From positions 62,001 through 126,000 of the forward strand of contig NZ_JACJJC010000004.1 of the NCBI RefSeq assembly GCF_016899755.1: a stretch of 64,000 nt of DNA. The letters run 5' to 3'. This DNA is from Sutterella massiliensis. GTDB taxonomy: Bacteria; Pseudomonadota; Gammaproteobacteria; Burkholderiales; Burkholderiaceae_F. Both the position numbers and the translations under genes were made by a program. Of this stretch, positions 43,544 to 51,680 are shown piece after piece. The notes under the pieces are model-generated. The model was given only the letters and a program-made list of their open reading frames with translations, was not told where the DNA came from and did not search any database. Each line of letters opens with the position of its first letter. Within the stretch, counting starts at the first letter, position 1.

Positions 43544-44494
43544 TCAGGCGACGTTCTTGCCTGCCGTTCTAAAGTGCGAAAGGCTGCCGTAGCGCTTTTG
43601 TAGAAGCGCGAATTCGGCTTCGTCGTAGAAGTCGAGCGTGCCCGCCGTGTATTCCTTGGCCACTTCGACCATGAAGCGCACGGCCTCTTCGACGTCTTCA
43701 ATGTGCGTGGCACCCGTGGCGCAGCCCGGCACCTGCGTCTCGGCCGTGATGGCGACGCCCACGACCGGCGCGGTCGTGCCGAAAGCGGGCTGCAGGATGG
43801 AATTCATGTGGTAGAGGCCGTTGCCGTAGGGCGTGATGTCCTGCTGCGTGATGGGAAAGGCAGCGCTCGGGCGCCCCGTTGTGCGGGCCATGACGGTGAG
43901 CAGGTCCTCGCTCACGCGCAGGATGTAGCCGTCTTTGACGGTCGGCGAAACGGCAAAGCCGCGCTTATTGATGATGCGGTTGCCCTTTGTCGTATCGACC
44001 GAGAGAATCGCGTCCATGTCGGGAACGACTTCGAAGTCGTTCTTGGCGTACTGGTCGACGCAGGAACTCATGAAAGGCACCGGGTCGTGAGGGCGCGTCG
44101 GCGCATGCGCGCAGATTTGCGTCGAAACGATGACGTCGCCCTCGAGCACATCGAGTCGATGGCGCATTTTGAGGAGCTTTGCCGCGCAGCCGAGTGCCGC
44201 AAGCGCACCGTCGCCGTCGGACACAAAACCTTGGCGGGCCGGCCGTGCGCCGATGCCGCCCAAGCGCCCGATGAGGCCGATCGTGCGCGCGCTGCCGCCC
44301 GCTAGTTTGCCGTTGCGCCCCGGGATCGTTACGCGGATAAAGTCCGTGAAGCTCCCTTCGGGTTCGCCCGCCATGCGGCATTCTTCGATCTCGGCGTCGG
44401 GGTCGATGGCGCGAAGGAAGTCGACAACGGCTTTGCCTTCGCAGCGCCCGTCGTCCAAAAGGTCGAAGAGATCGACCACGGTTTTGAAGGTCAT
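43544..44494 (-). CDS. DUF1177-family protein (paralogue B)
   Basis: A 316-residue DUF1177 protein and first gene of the five-gene operon. The start at 44494 follows AAAAGGAGA. It shares with paralogue A the long invariant blocks listed there, including ITQQDITPYGNGLYHMNSIL, so both probably have the same fold and chemistry. They differ most in the first 70 residues and in the CVDQYAKNDFEVVPD segment, suggesting either different substrates or a heteromeric complex. Function unknown. Confidence 0.85.
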   Translation of the reverse strand: MTFKTVVDLFDLLDDGRCEGKAVVDFLRAIDPDAEIEECRMAGEPEGSFTDFIRVTIPGRNGKLAGGSARTIGLIGRLGGIGARPARQGFVSDGDGALAALGCAAKLLKMRHRLDVLEGDVIVSTQICAHAPTRPHDPVPFMSSCVDQYAKNDFEVVPDMDAILSVDTTKGNRIINKRGFAVSPTVKDGYILRVSEDLLTVMARTTGRPSAAFPITQQDITPYGNGLYHMNSILQPAFGTTAPVVGVAITAETQVPGCATGATHIEDVEEAVRFMVEVAKEYTAGTLDFYDEAEFALLQKRYGSLSHFRTAGKNVA

Positions 44495-44964
44495 GGAAAT
44501 TCTCCTTTTGGGGCTTTTTGCGGTTTCGACTTCGGTTCGCGGCGCGTCGAAGCATCTGCCCGGTGTTCCCCGGCGTCGATCCGGTCTCGATCGTCCCGGC
44601 AGGAGGGGACGCGCTTGCTCGAACATTTCGGCGTCGTAATTCTCGAAGTCGAATAATTCGATATCAAAATATTACGAGTCGGCGTGCCTATTTGTGAAGA
44701 GTGTGTGAACCGCAGAGACCATTGAAAACGCTGACCGAAATCAAAGAACTGCACGCTCTCTTAACAAGTTAAGCAGACGAATGCGGCGGCTTTTTGCCGC
44801 AGAACCGCGCCGGGCGGCAAACGGCGCGGCAGGGCTGCGGCTTGAACGCTTTCGCGCCCCTCGATTCAATACGAGCAAAAACACCGTGTTCGACTCGGAA
44901 GACCTTGAGTAATATCCGCGTACACAGAGATTCCTGCAGCTTCTTTTGAGACGAACTTCGAGCC
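44495..44964. promoter_or_regulatory. Divergent control region of the DUF1177 operon and its AraC regulator
   Basis: About 470 bases with an AT-rich centre (44640-44680) suited to promoters. Two small hairpins lie on the regulator side (TGCGGC/GCCGCA at 44782-44801 and CCGCGCC/GGCGCGG at 44805-44829). No clear AraC-type direct repeats were found by eye. Confidence 0.45.
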
Positions 44965-45942
44965 ATGTACTTCGAAAAGCTGAGCGACGAAGCACTTGAC
45001 GGCATGTCGCATGAGGACGCGTTCGACTACCACACCGCCGCCATCAAAGAGGCGTTCGGGCTGCCGCTCGCCTGTCAGCGCGAGCGGCTCAAGGAAAAGC
45101 GGAAGTTTTCGGCCGAACTGCGCATTCATCGCTTCGAAGGCGCTTCGGTCGGGTTCCTCGCGAGCGAAGACTACTCAGCCAAAATGGACGTCAACGCGCG
45201 CCCGAGCGAGACGATGAGCTTCGTCTTTCTCGAGGCCGGGGCCACGGCGATCGGTCAGGACGGCCGCTTTACGGTCTTGAAGCCCGGGAGACTCTTCTTT
45301 TTCAATACGGCCCGCGCTGCGGACTTCCATTTCTTTACGCCATTTCGTCAGCATGTTCTTCACGTGCCCAAGTCGGCGCTTGAGGCGCTCTTTCCCTCGC
45401 TCGAGCGTACGACGGCTACCGCCATGACATGCGCCGGCAATTTTCTGCTCCTCAGAAATCTTGTCCGCGCTACGGCGGCCGACAACGCGCTCGAAGCGGC
45501 GTCGATACCGGCGCTCGAGAGTCTTCGCGACACGTTTGTCTCGCTTGCCGCAATGGGACTCTCGGAAATCTTTCGCACGCGACTCTCGGATTCGCCCTCG
45601 CAGGCGGCGTTGAAGCTCGCGGCCGAGCGTGTCATGACAAAGTCGATGGGCGACGCGTCGCTCACTGCGCAGGCCGTTGCCGCGCAGTGCGGCATTTCGG
45701 TGCGAAAGCTCTATCAGCTTTTCGAGAGCGAAGGCGGCGTAATGGAAGCGCTCTGGCGCATTCGGTTGGAGAGTGCGCGCGCGATGCTGCTGAGCCCGTG
45801 GTGCAAGGCGATGAGTGCGGCGGAGATCGGGTTTGCCTGCGGATTCAAAACGCAGGCGCACTTTGGGAGTCGTTTCCGCCGGGCTTACGGTATTTCGCCC
45901 GCCGCTTACCGATCGCAGCGCGTGCGCGAAGCGACGGCTTGA
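44965..45942 (+). CDS. AraC-family transcriptional regulator
   Basis: A 325-residue regulator with an N-terminal AraC-binding-like cupin region (about 40-180, including EDYSAKMDVNARPSETM and the KPGRLFFFNTAR turn) and a C-terminal double helix-turn-helix (LTAQAVAAQCGISVRKLYQLF; then AAEIGFACGFKTQAHFGSRFRRAYGIS). It is divergent from the DUF1177 operon and is its most likely regulator, probably sensing the operon's substrate. A weak ribosome site precedes the ATG. Confidence 0.9.
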   Translation: MYFEKLSDEALDGMSHEDAFDYHTAAIKEAFGLPLACQRERLKEKRKFSAELRIHRFEGASVGFLASEDYSAKMDVNARPSETMSFVFLEAGATAIGQDGRFTVLKPGRLFFFNTARAADFHFFTPFRQHVLHVPKSALEALFPSLERTTATAMTCAGNFLLLRNLVRATAADNALEAASIPALESLRDTFVSLAAMGLSEIFRTRLSDSPSQAALKLAAERVMTKSMGDASLTAQAVAAQCGISVRKLYQLFESEGGVMEALWRIRLESARAMLLSPWCKAMSAAEIGFACGFKTQAHFGSRFRRAYGISPAAYRSQRVREATA

Positions 45943-45975
45943 TCGAACGATTCGTCCTTTTTTCGGCCAAAAGAA

Positions 45976-46005
45976 GAGCCTCGGCGCTGTTTGCGCGCGA
46001 GGCTC
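45976..46005. terminator. Hairpin between araC-type gene and flavoprotein gene
   Basis: GAGCCTCG..CGC pairs with GCGCGAGGCTC in the gap between convergent genes. Followed by GGGTTGC on the plus strand; no clear U-tract. Confidence 0.6.
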
Positions 46006-46090
46006 GGGTTGCATGACCGGATGGACGGTCGACTTAACGGGCGGTCGGCGCCGTCCCGTCAGTTGTTCGAATCGTCAGCGAGAAGCTTCA

Positions 46091-47533
46091 TCAGCACTTC
46101 GCGGCTTCTTCGCCAGCCGTGATGCCGGTCGAACCCGCGTAGGCGTACGCTTCGCCCGAGCGGTAGCCGACGCCGAAGTGTTCGCCGAAAGCGGCAGCGC
46201 CAGCACCGAAGAGGCCCTTGGCGATCGGGGTACCCAAAAGCGTCGTGATGCGGCACTTCTCGTCGATCATGAAGCCGCCAACCGTTTCGAGCATCACGGG
46301 CTTGATCTGAAGCGCGTAGTAGGGCGCCTTCAGTTCCTTGCCGTAGGCGGTGCGTCCGAACGGGTCCTTGCGTTCGGCAGCCGGAAGACGCGTCGTCGCA
46401 TTGTGCGCTTCAATGTCGGCGCGCAGCCCTTCGGGTTCGCAGCCGATCAGCTTCGCGAGGTCTTCAACGGTCTTGCATTCCTTGGCAACGCCTTTTTCGA
46501 TCATCGATTCGACCGTCGGGTGCAGATCGCGCGAGACGATTTCCCAGCAGGTCTTTTGCTTGAGCATATCGATGTTGGTCTGCGTGTAGATCACGTATTC
46601 GTTCGTGAAGCGGCGTCCCTTTTCGTTCACGATGATGCCACCGTTCAAAAGCGGCGCGGAACTGTAGAAGATGTTCTGCGTCACTTCTAAGGTCGGGCAG
46701 ACCATGGCGATGTTGAGGTTGAGCGCGCCCGCGCCGAGCTCGGTCGCGATGCGAAGGCCGTCGCCCTTGCAGCCGATGTCCATGATGCGGCCTGTCTTCG
46801 ACCAGGCGGCGGTGAAGACGTCGATCATGTCCTGATTGCGCCCGAAGCCGCCCGTGGCGATGACGACCGCCTTCGTGCGCACGGGCGTCGCCTTCTTGCG
46901 GCGTACGATGCGAACGCCGACCACTTTCTTTTCGTCGTCAAGGATCACGTCCGTGAGGCTCGTCTGCGTGCGGACCGTGATGTTGGCGTCTTCGCTCACG
47001 GATTGGGCGAGCTTTCGCATGATGGCGGCGCCCGCCCCCTTGGCTTTGACGACGCGAAGCGTTTCGCCGCCGTTGACGCGGTCTTCTTCATCGGTGAATT
47101 CGACGCCGATCGAGAAGAGGTCGTTGACGAAGCGGCCGGCCGTCTTCGAGATCATGTCGGCCTTCTTTTCGTTGCGGCTGCCGCGCCCGTAAGCAATGAT
47201 GTCGGCCTTGTAGGCTTCGGTCGTATCCTTGATGCCGCGCGCCTTGTGCCATTCGGTGCCGCAGGCGCGAATCCAGCCCGACGAGATCGCCGAGGAGCCG
47301 CCGAGTACCGGTACGGCCTGAACGAGAAGTACTTTCTTGCCGGCGCGCGAAGCGGTGCGTGCGGCCATACAGCCCGCGGCGCCGCCGCCCGCGACGACGA
47401 CGTCGAAGTATTCGGCACCTTTGAGTTCGGTCGCGGCAGCCGCCTGCGGCTTGGCTTGCGCGGCGGGAACGAGGCCGGCGAGGCCGCCGAGCGAGATGGC
47501 GGCGAGCATGGAACGGCGTGTGATGTTCGTCAT
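46091..47533 (-). CDS. Exported FAD flavoprotein, fumarate-reductase superfamily with variant active site (paralogue 2)
   Basis: A 480-residue FAD protein with a twin-arginine-type signal (ITRRSMLAAISLGGLAGL) and an AAAGGAG site. The FAD motif is FDVVVAGGGAAGCMAARTA. The fold is that of the fumarate-reductase/flavocytochrome c family, but the substrate side differs from paralogue 1. The HHTMGG block reads MLETVGGFM, so the catalytic His is Glu, and the last block reads VGYRSGEAYAYAGSTG in place of GTNRVGGNA. Fumarate is therefore unlikely; another enone, enoate or steroid-like substrate is possible. It is monocistronic as far as I can see, near the NYN gene with which it is divergent. Confidence 0.88.
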   Translation of the reverse strand: MTNITRRSMLAAISLGGLAGLVPAAQAKPQAAAATELKGAEYFDVVVAGGGAAGCMAARTASRAGKKVLLVQAVPVLGGSSAISSGWIRACGTEWHKARGIKDTTEAYKADIIAYGRGSRNEKKADMISKTAGRFVNDLFSIGVEFTDEEDRVNGGETLRVVKAKGAGAAIMRKLAQSVSEDANITVRTQTSLTDVILDDEKKVVGVRIVRRKKATPVRTKAVVIATGGFGRNQDMIDVFTAAWSKTGRIMDIGCKGDGLRIATELGAGALNLNIAMVCPTLEVTQNIFYSSAPLLNGGIIVNEKGRRFTNEYVIYTQTNIDMLKQKTCWEIVSRDLHPTVESMIEKGVAKECKTVEDLAKLIGCEPEGLRADIEAHNATTRLPAAERKDPFGRTAYGKELKAPYYALQIKPVMLETVGGFMIDEKCRITTLLGTPIAKGLFGAGAAAFGEHFGVGYRSGEAYAYAGSTGITAGEEAAKC

Positions 47534-47798
47534 GGTTCTCTCCTTTCAAAAGCGGTTTTCGGTTCAGAGCTGCCGGAAAGAGCGGCGCGCCTCACCGATG
47601 AACGGTCATCTCAAACGGTAGATCAACGGTGTTTACGTATTTGCTTCACCGTGCACGGCGATTTGCCTGAGCGTGCATCGTTTGTCAGTATTTTTCCCGA
47701 CTGCGTCGAGTGCTAATGTTGAATCTGTATACAGGGAACCGATAAGGAAAAAATCGACGAACGGCTGCATAATGGCTGCAAGCCAAGGAGGTTCGATT

Positions 47799-48518
47799 TT
47801 GAGATACCAAGACACCAATGAGATTGCTGTTCTGATCGACGCGGACAACACGCAGCTCTCGAAGCTCGAATTCGTGCTGCGCGAGATTTCGACGCGCGGG
47901 CGCATTGTGGTGAAGCGCGCCTACGGCAACTGGACCAAACCCACGCTCGGCAACTGGGATAAGGTCCTGAACGAACTCGCGATCAAGGCCGAGCAGCAGT
48001 TCGACTATGTTTCGGGGAAAAACGCGACCGACATCGCGCTCACGATCGACGCGATGGATCTGCTCGCGCGCCGCCTCTACGACACGTTTGTGCTCGTTTC
48101 GAGCGACAGCGACTTTACGCCGCTCGCCGTGAAGCTTCGCGAGTCGGGCGTTGAAGTAATCGGCGTCGGGACGCGTCAGACCTCGCCCTCGTTCCGCAAC
48201 GCCTGCGACGTTTTTCTCTTTTTGGAAAACCTCGGCGACAACCTGTCGCCGGCCGAGGCCGCAGCTGCTGACGAAAACGAAATGCAGGTCGTGCACGAAC
48301 TTCTCGTACGCGCTTGCGAAAACTTCTCCGACGAGTCGGGCTGGACCAATATGGCGACGGCCGGGAACTATCTGCGCCGCGCCAAGCCCGATTTCGACTG
48401 CCGCAATTTCGGCTTTGACAAGCTCTCGAACCTGATCGAAGCCTTCCCGCAGTACTACGAAGTGCACCGCGCGTCGCGCCCGAACGGGCCCGACATTCTT
48501 TACTACCGCGTCTACTGA
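47799..48518 (+). CDS. NYN-domain RNase-like protein with C-terminal OST-HTH (LOTUS) domain
   Basis: A 239-residue protein of the LabA/DUF88 type. Residues 5-140 form an NYN (PIN-like) nuclease domain with the acidic residues in VLIDADNTQ, KNATDIALTIDAMDLL and LVSSDSDFTPL. Residues about 160-239 are an OST-HTH RNA-binding domain (VHELLVRACENFSDESGWTN, AGNYLRRAKPDFDCRNFGF, LIEAFPQYYEV). The start is a TTG at 47799, fixed by an AAGGAGG site at 47785-47791; the upstream ATG at 47772 has no such site. The pairing predicts RNA cleavage or turnover; targets are unknown. Confidence 0.87.
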   Translation: MRYQDTNEIAVLIDADNTQLSKLEFVLREISTRGRIVVKRAYGNWTKPTLGNWDKVLNELAIKAEQQFDYVSGKNATDIALTIDAMDLLARRLYDTFVLVSSDSDFTPLAVKLRESGVEVIGVGTRQTSPSFRNACDVFLFLENLGDNLSPAEAAAADENEMQVVHELLVRACENFSDESGWTNMATAGNYLRRAKPDFDCRNFGFDKLSNLIEAFPQYYEVHRASRPNGPDILYYRVY

Positions 48519-48564
48519 TGCTGTCGGCGCGCACGGAATGTGCGCCCCAATAAAGCGGAGAAAA

Positions 48565-48599
48565 GCAAAGGCCTCGCGAACGGATCGCGAGGCCTTTGC
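48565..48599. terminator. Bidirectional terminator between NYN and creatininase genes
   Basis: GCAAAGGCCTCGCG pairs perfectly with CGCGAGGCCTTTGC around a 7-base loop, in the gap between convergent genes. Confidence 0.8.
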
Positions 48600-48621
48600 G
48601 TCAAGAGTTTGAGTAAGAGGC

Positions 48622-49401
48622 TTATCGGTCTTCGATCCTGTCGAGCGGCACCTTGCGGAAATCTTCGACAAAGGCCGAGAAGTAGTCGACGATCGCCGTC
48701 ATCATGTCGGCGCCCCATTGGGCGGTCGCATTTTCGCTCGCGAGCCCGCCGAAGCCGCCCTGCGGAATGCCGCGCTTCAAGTCGCGCACGAGCTTCACGA
48801 CGGCGCCCTTGTAGCGGATCGCGGAGAGGTGCGTGAAGGCAAAGTCTTCGGAGAGTTCGTTCACAACGGTCTTCGGGCAGTCGGCGAGGTCGACGAGCTC
48901 GGGGTGCACGTGCATCATGGCGGCGACTTCCTGCGCGTCGCCGTGACCAGTGGTCCAGGCCTTGTTGAGCTGCGGCGCAATGCTCCACCAGTTGAGAAGC
49001 GCGACGAGCGCGCCGGTTTCGCGCGCGATTTCAAGCCCGGCCTTTTCAATCGCGGGGTCATTGCCGCCGTGACCGTTCACGACAACGAAGCGGCGTGCGC
49101 CGTGCTTGGCAAGATTCGTGAAGACGCCGCGCATGACGGCGATGAGGGTTTCGAGCCCCATGTCGATCGTGCCGGGGAAGGACGTGTGGTGCGTGGCGAC
49201 GCCGAAGGGAATCACGGGCGTCACGAGAATGTCCGTGCGCTTTTCCATTTCGTTCGTGATCCATTCCGGAATCAGCCAGTCTGTGCCGAGCGGCCCGACC
49301 GGGCCGTGCTGCTCGGTGCTGCCGATCGGAATGACGACGACGGTGTCGGGATTGTTAAGAACGGGTTCGGCTTTGCGCCAGGAAAGGTGTGCGAGCTTCA
49401 T
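48622..49401 (-). CDS. Creatininase-family amidohydrolase
   Basis: A 259-residue metal-dependent hydrolase of the creatininase family, which opens cyclic amides or related bonds. Metal-site motifs are IGSTEQHGPVGPLGTDWLIPE, TPVIPFGVATHHTSFPGT and VVVNGHGGNDPAIE. The start at 49401 is the ATG at the conserved MKLAHLSW; the upstream TTG has no ribosome site. It is the third gene of an operon with a sodium symporter and its small subunit, so the hydrolase probably acts on the imported solute. Substrate unknown: creatinine itself is only one of several options. Confidence 0.9.
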   Translation of the reverse strand: MKLAHLSWRKAEPVLNNPDTVVVIPIGSTEQHGPVGPLGTDWLIPEWITNEMEKRTDILVTPVIPFGVATHHTSFPGTIDMGLETLIAVMRGVFTNLAKHGARRFVVVNGHGGNDPAIEKAGLEIARETGALVALLNWWSIAPQLNKAWTTGHGDAQEVAAMMHVHPELVDLADCPKTVVNELSEDFAFTHLSAIRYKGAVVKLVRDLKRGIPQGGFGGLASENATAQWGADMMTAIVDYFSAFVEDFRKVPLDRIEDR

Positions 49402-49505
49402 GGTGTTTTCTCGAGTGGTGTTCGGCAACGCAGTTCGGGCGGCGCGAGGCCGCCCGAGTGTGTCTGCGCTTTTAGAAAAGCGCTGTCATTCAATGCGATG
49501 CAGGA

Positions 49506-51008
49506 TCAGGCTGCATCTGCACGTCGATCAAGGTCGTCGAAGTGGCGGCGAATCGTCGCTTCGCTCGCGGGCTTCGTGAGGAGGCTCACGACAATCATCA
49601 CGACCATGGCAAAGGCCCAGGCGACGATGAGCGGATTGAAGCCGAAGCTCCAGGACGTGAACTTCACAACCATGAGGACGTAAAGGATTTCGGCCGAAAT
49701 GACGCCCACGTAAACCGCGGCCGTCGTGGTGCGGCGCCAGTACATGCCGAGCAGAATCGGCGCGGCCCAGATGCCGAGACCGCCGTACGCGAAGAGAACG
49801 ATCTGGAAGATCGAGCCCGGCTTATAGATGCCGATGCCGATCGCGATGATGCCGAGGCAGACCGTGATCACCTTCGAGAGGCGCAGCGTTTCTTCGTCGG
49901 TTGCATTGCGCTTCAGGATCTTCTGATAGAGGTCGCGCGAAGCCGCGGACGTAGCCGTCAGAAGGAGCGAAGAAATCGTCGACATGCCGGCCGAGAAAAT
50001 GCCCGCAATCATGAGCGAGGAGAGAATCGGCGAGAGGCCGCCCTGCAGAATGAGCGGCACGACGAAGTCGGACTGCTTGCCTTCGAGGCCCGGGAACGAG
50101 ATGATGCCCGTGACGCCGCACCATTCGATGAAGGAGGCGGAGAACCACATGCCGAGCGTGCCGAGAATGACGGCCTTGAACATCGTCTTGTGGTCCTTCA
50201 TCGTGAAGAACTTCGTGAAGAGATGGGGCTGGCCGATCGCAAAGAAGCTCCACATCACGATCATCGAAACGTAGCCCTGCCACGGATAGGAATTGTTGTG
50301 GCCGGGGAAGCTCACGTAGTTGGTGTCCATTGCCGCGAGCTTTTCGTTGATGACTTCCAGACCGCCGCCGAGCTTGAGCGACACGAAGAACGTGACGACT
50401 GCAGTCACGACCATCAGGATGCCCTGAATGAGGTCGGTAAGCATGATCGATCGGATGCCGCCCGCCATGCAGTAGAGCATAACGGTGACGCCCATCACGA
50501 CGATGCCGACCCATTCGGGCGCGCCCGTATAGGTCGTGAAGATCACACCGCCGCCGATCGTCTGCGCGCCCATCATCGAGACGAGGAAGATGAGCATGAG
50601 GACGGCAAGCAGACCGCGAACGCCCGTGGACTCATAACGGTCGGCCAGGTAGTCGGCCATCGTGAGCATGTTGTAGCGGTGACCGAGCGTGATGAGTCGA
50701 CGGCCGACGAGAAGTGCCGGAATGAGCATCGAAAACGCGATGCCAGGCACCGAGACGGACATCCCCGCGTAGCCGACGTGGTAAATCGACCCGGGCACGC
50801 CCATAAAGGTCGACATGGAGTACTGCGTGGAGAAGTAGGCGATGCCCGTGAGAATGGCGCCCGCCTTGCCCGACATCGTGAAGTAGTCGGAGAGGCCCTT
50901 GTTTTTCTGGGAGCCGTACCAGCCGAGGCCGGTGAGAATGAGACAGTAGAGGATGATGACGCAAAGGAACGGTACCGTCATCGTCGCGGTATCAATGACA
51001 TGGTTCAT
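49506..51008 (-). CDS. Sodium:solute symporter (SSS family)
   Basis: A 500-residue inner-membrane protein with about 13 helices of the SSS/PanF type. The early part reads GLSDYFTMSGKAGAILTGIAY and FSTQYSMSTFMGVPGSIYHVG, with the sodium-site region SAGMSTISSLLLTATSAASRDLYQ near residue 335. It overlaps the small upstream gene by four bases (ATGA), indicating translational coupling. Pantothenate, proline or an amide are possible substrates; the adjacent creatininase suggests a cyclic amide or ureide. Confidence 0.93.
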   Translation of the reverse strand: MNHVIDTATMTVPFLCVIILYCLILTGLGWYGSQKNKGLSDYFTMSGKAGAILTGIAYFSTQYSMSTFMGVPGSIYHVGYAGMSVSVPGIAFSMLIPALLVGRRLITLGHRYNMLTMADYLADRYESTGVRGLLAVLMLIFLVSMMGAQTIGGGVIFTTYTGAPEWVGIVVMGVTVMLYCMAGGIRSIMLTDLIQGILMVVTAVVTFFVSLKLGGGLEVINEKLAAMDTNYVSFPGHNNSYPWQGYVSMIVMWSFFAIGQPHLFTKFFTMKDHKTMFKAVILGTLGMWFSASFIEWCGVTGIISFPGLEGKQSDFVVPLILQGGLSPILSSLMIAGIFSAGMSTISSLLLTATSAASRDLYQKILKRNATDEETLRLSKVITVCLGIIAIGIGIYKPGSIFQIVLFAYGGLGIWAAPILLGMYWRRTTTAAVYVGVISAEILYVLMVVKFTSWSFGFNPLIVAWAFAMVVMIVVSLLTKPASEATIRRHFDDLDRRADAA

Positions 51009-51274
51009 TTGCTGCTCCCTTCGGTGGATTCGGGGTCGTCTTCATCGAATTCGTGGTATTCGGGGCGCTTCAAGCAGCTAGCGGCCCAGACGCCGATCAT
51101 GATGATTGTGAAGAGCCCGTAAACGAGCCAGCCGTAGATAAAGAGCGGTACGCCGAAGAAGCTCGGGTTGTATTCCGTGTCGTAGAAAATCGGCAGCGGC
51201 AGACAGATGAAGGCCCAGATCGCCATGAAGATCCAGAACCACCGCCGCTCGAAAGCGTTGGTGAAGGCATGCAT
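51005..51274 (-). CDS. Small membrane partner of the SSS symporter (DUF3311/YhdT-like)
   Basis: An 89-residue protein with two membrane helices (WFWIFMAIWAFICLPLPIF and FIYGWLVYGLFTIIMIGVWAA) joined by a short loop with NPSFFGVPLF, and an acidic tail (EFDEDDPESTEG). Small subunits of this kind precede SSS symporters in many bacteria (YhdT before PanF; DUF3311). The strong ribosome site TAAGGAGG fixes the start at 51274. It is the first gene of the operon. Confidence 0.85.
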   Translation of the reverse strand: MHAFTNAFERRWFWIFMAIWAFICLPLPIFYDTEYNPSFFGVPLFIYGWLVYGLFTIIMIGVWAASCLKRPEYHEFDEDDPESTEGSSK

Positions 51275-51680
51275 GGTTTTCCTCCTTATAGGTTTTTGCG
51301 CGGAGCTTATTTTGATGGGAGAAAGCGCCGGAGCGCGGTCGGTGCCACTTGAGACCGAGGGAGACGACTCGCCGTCCAGGCTACCTTCTCCATAGTAGAA
51401 CGCGATTGAGAGGGCCGAAATGAGCAAACATACTGAGGCCGATTCGTTCGCCGCAAAGGACAAATCCGCAATTTCGCAAATTTGGCCGTTTTTGCCCGAT
51501 CGGCTGCCATTGGCGACAAACGATTCGAAAGATGCCAAAAACGAACGGCCGCGGTAAAGTCGAAGAACGAGTTGTGCGGCTGCGGGTATTCTCGTTCGGC
51601 CGCGCCTTTTTTACTTCTCTTTCGTGCTTCAGAACGCGGCACGGCGCTCGAGCTTCTTCGGGCGAAAGCAGGTGAACGCA
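51275..51680. other. Divergent intergenic region, no gene seen
   Basis: About 405 bases between the symporter operon and the M28 peptidase gene. No operator or RNA element recognised. Confidence 0.45.

Noticed and set aside
49542-51122. Plus-strand open frame of 526 codons opposite the symporter
   Set aside because: His/Asp/Arg-rich antisense of membrane helices; no family match.
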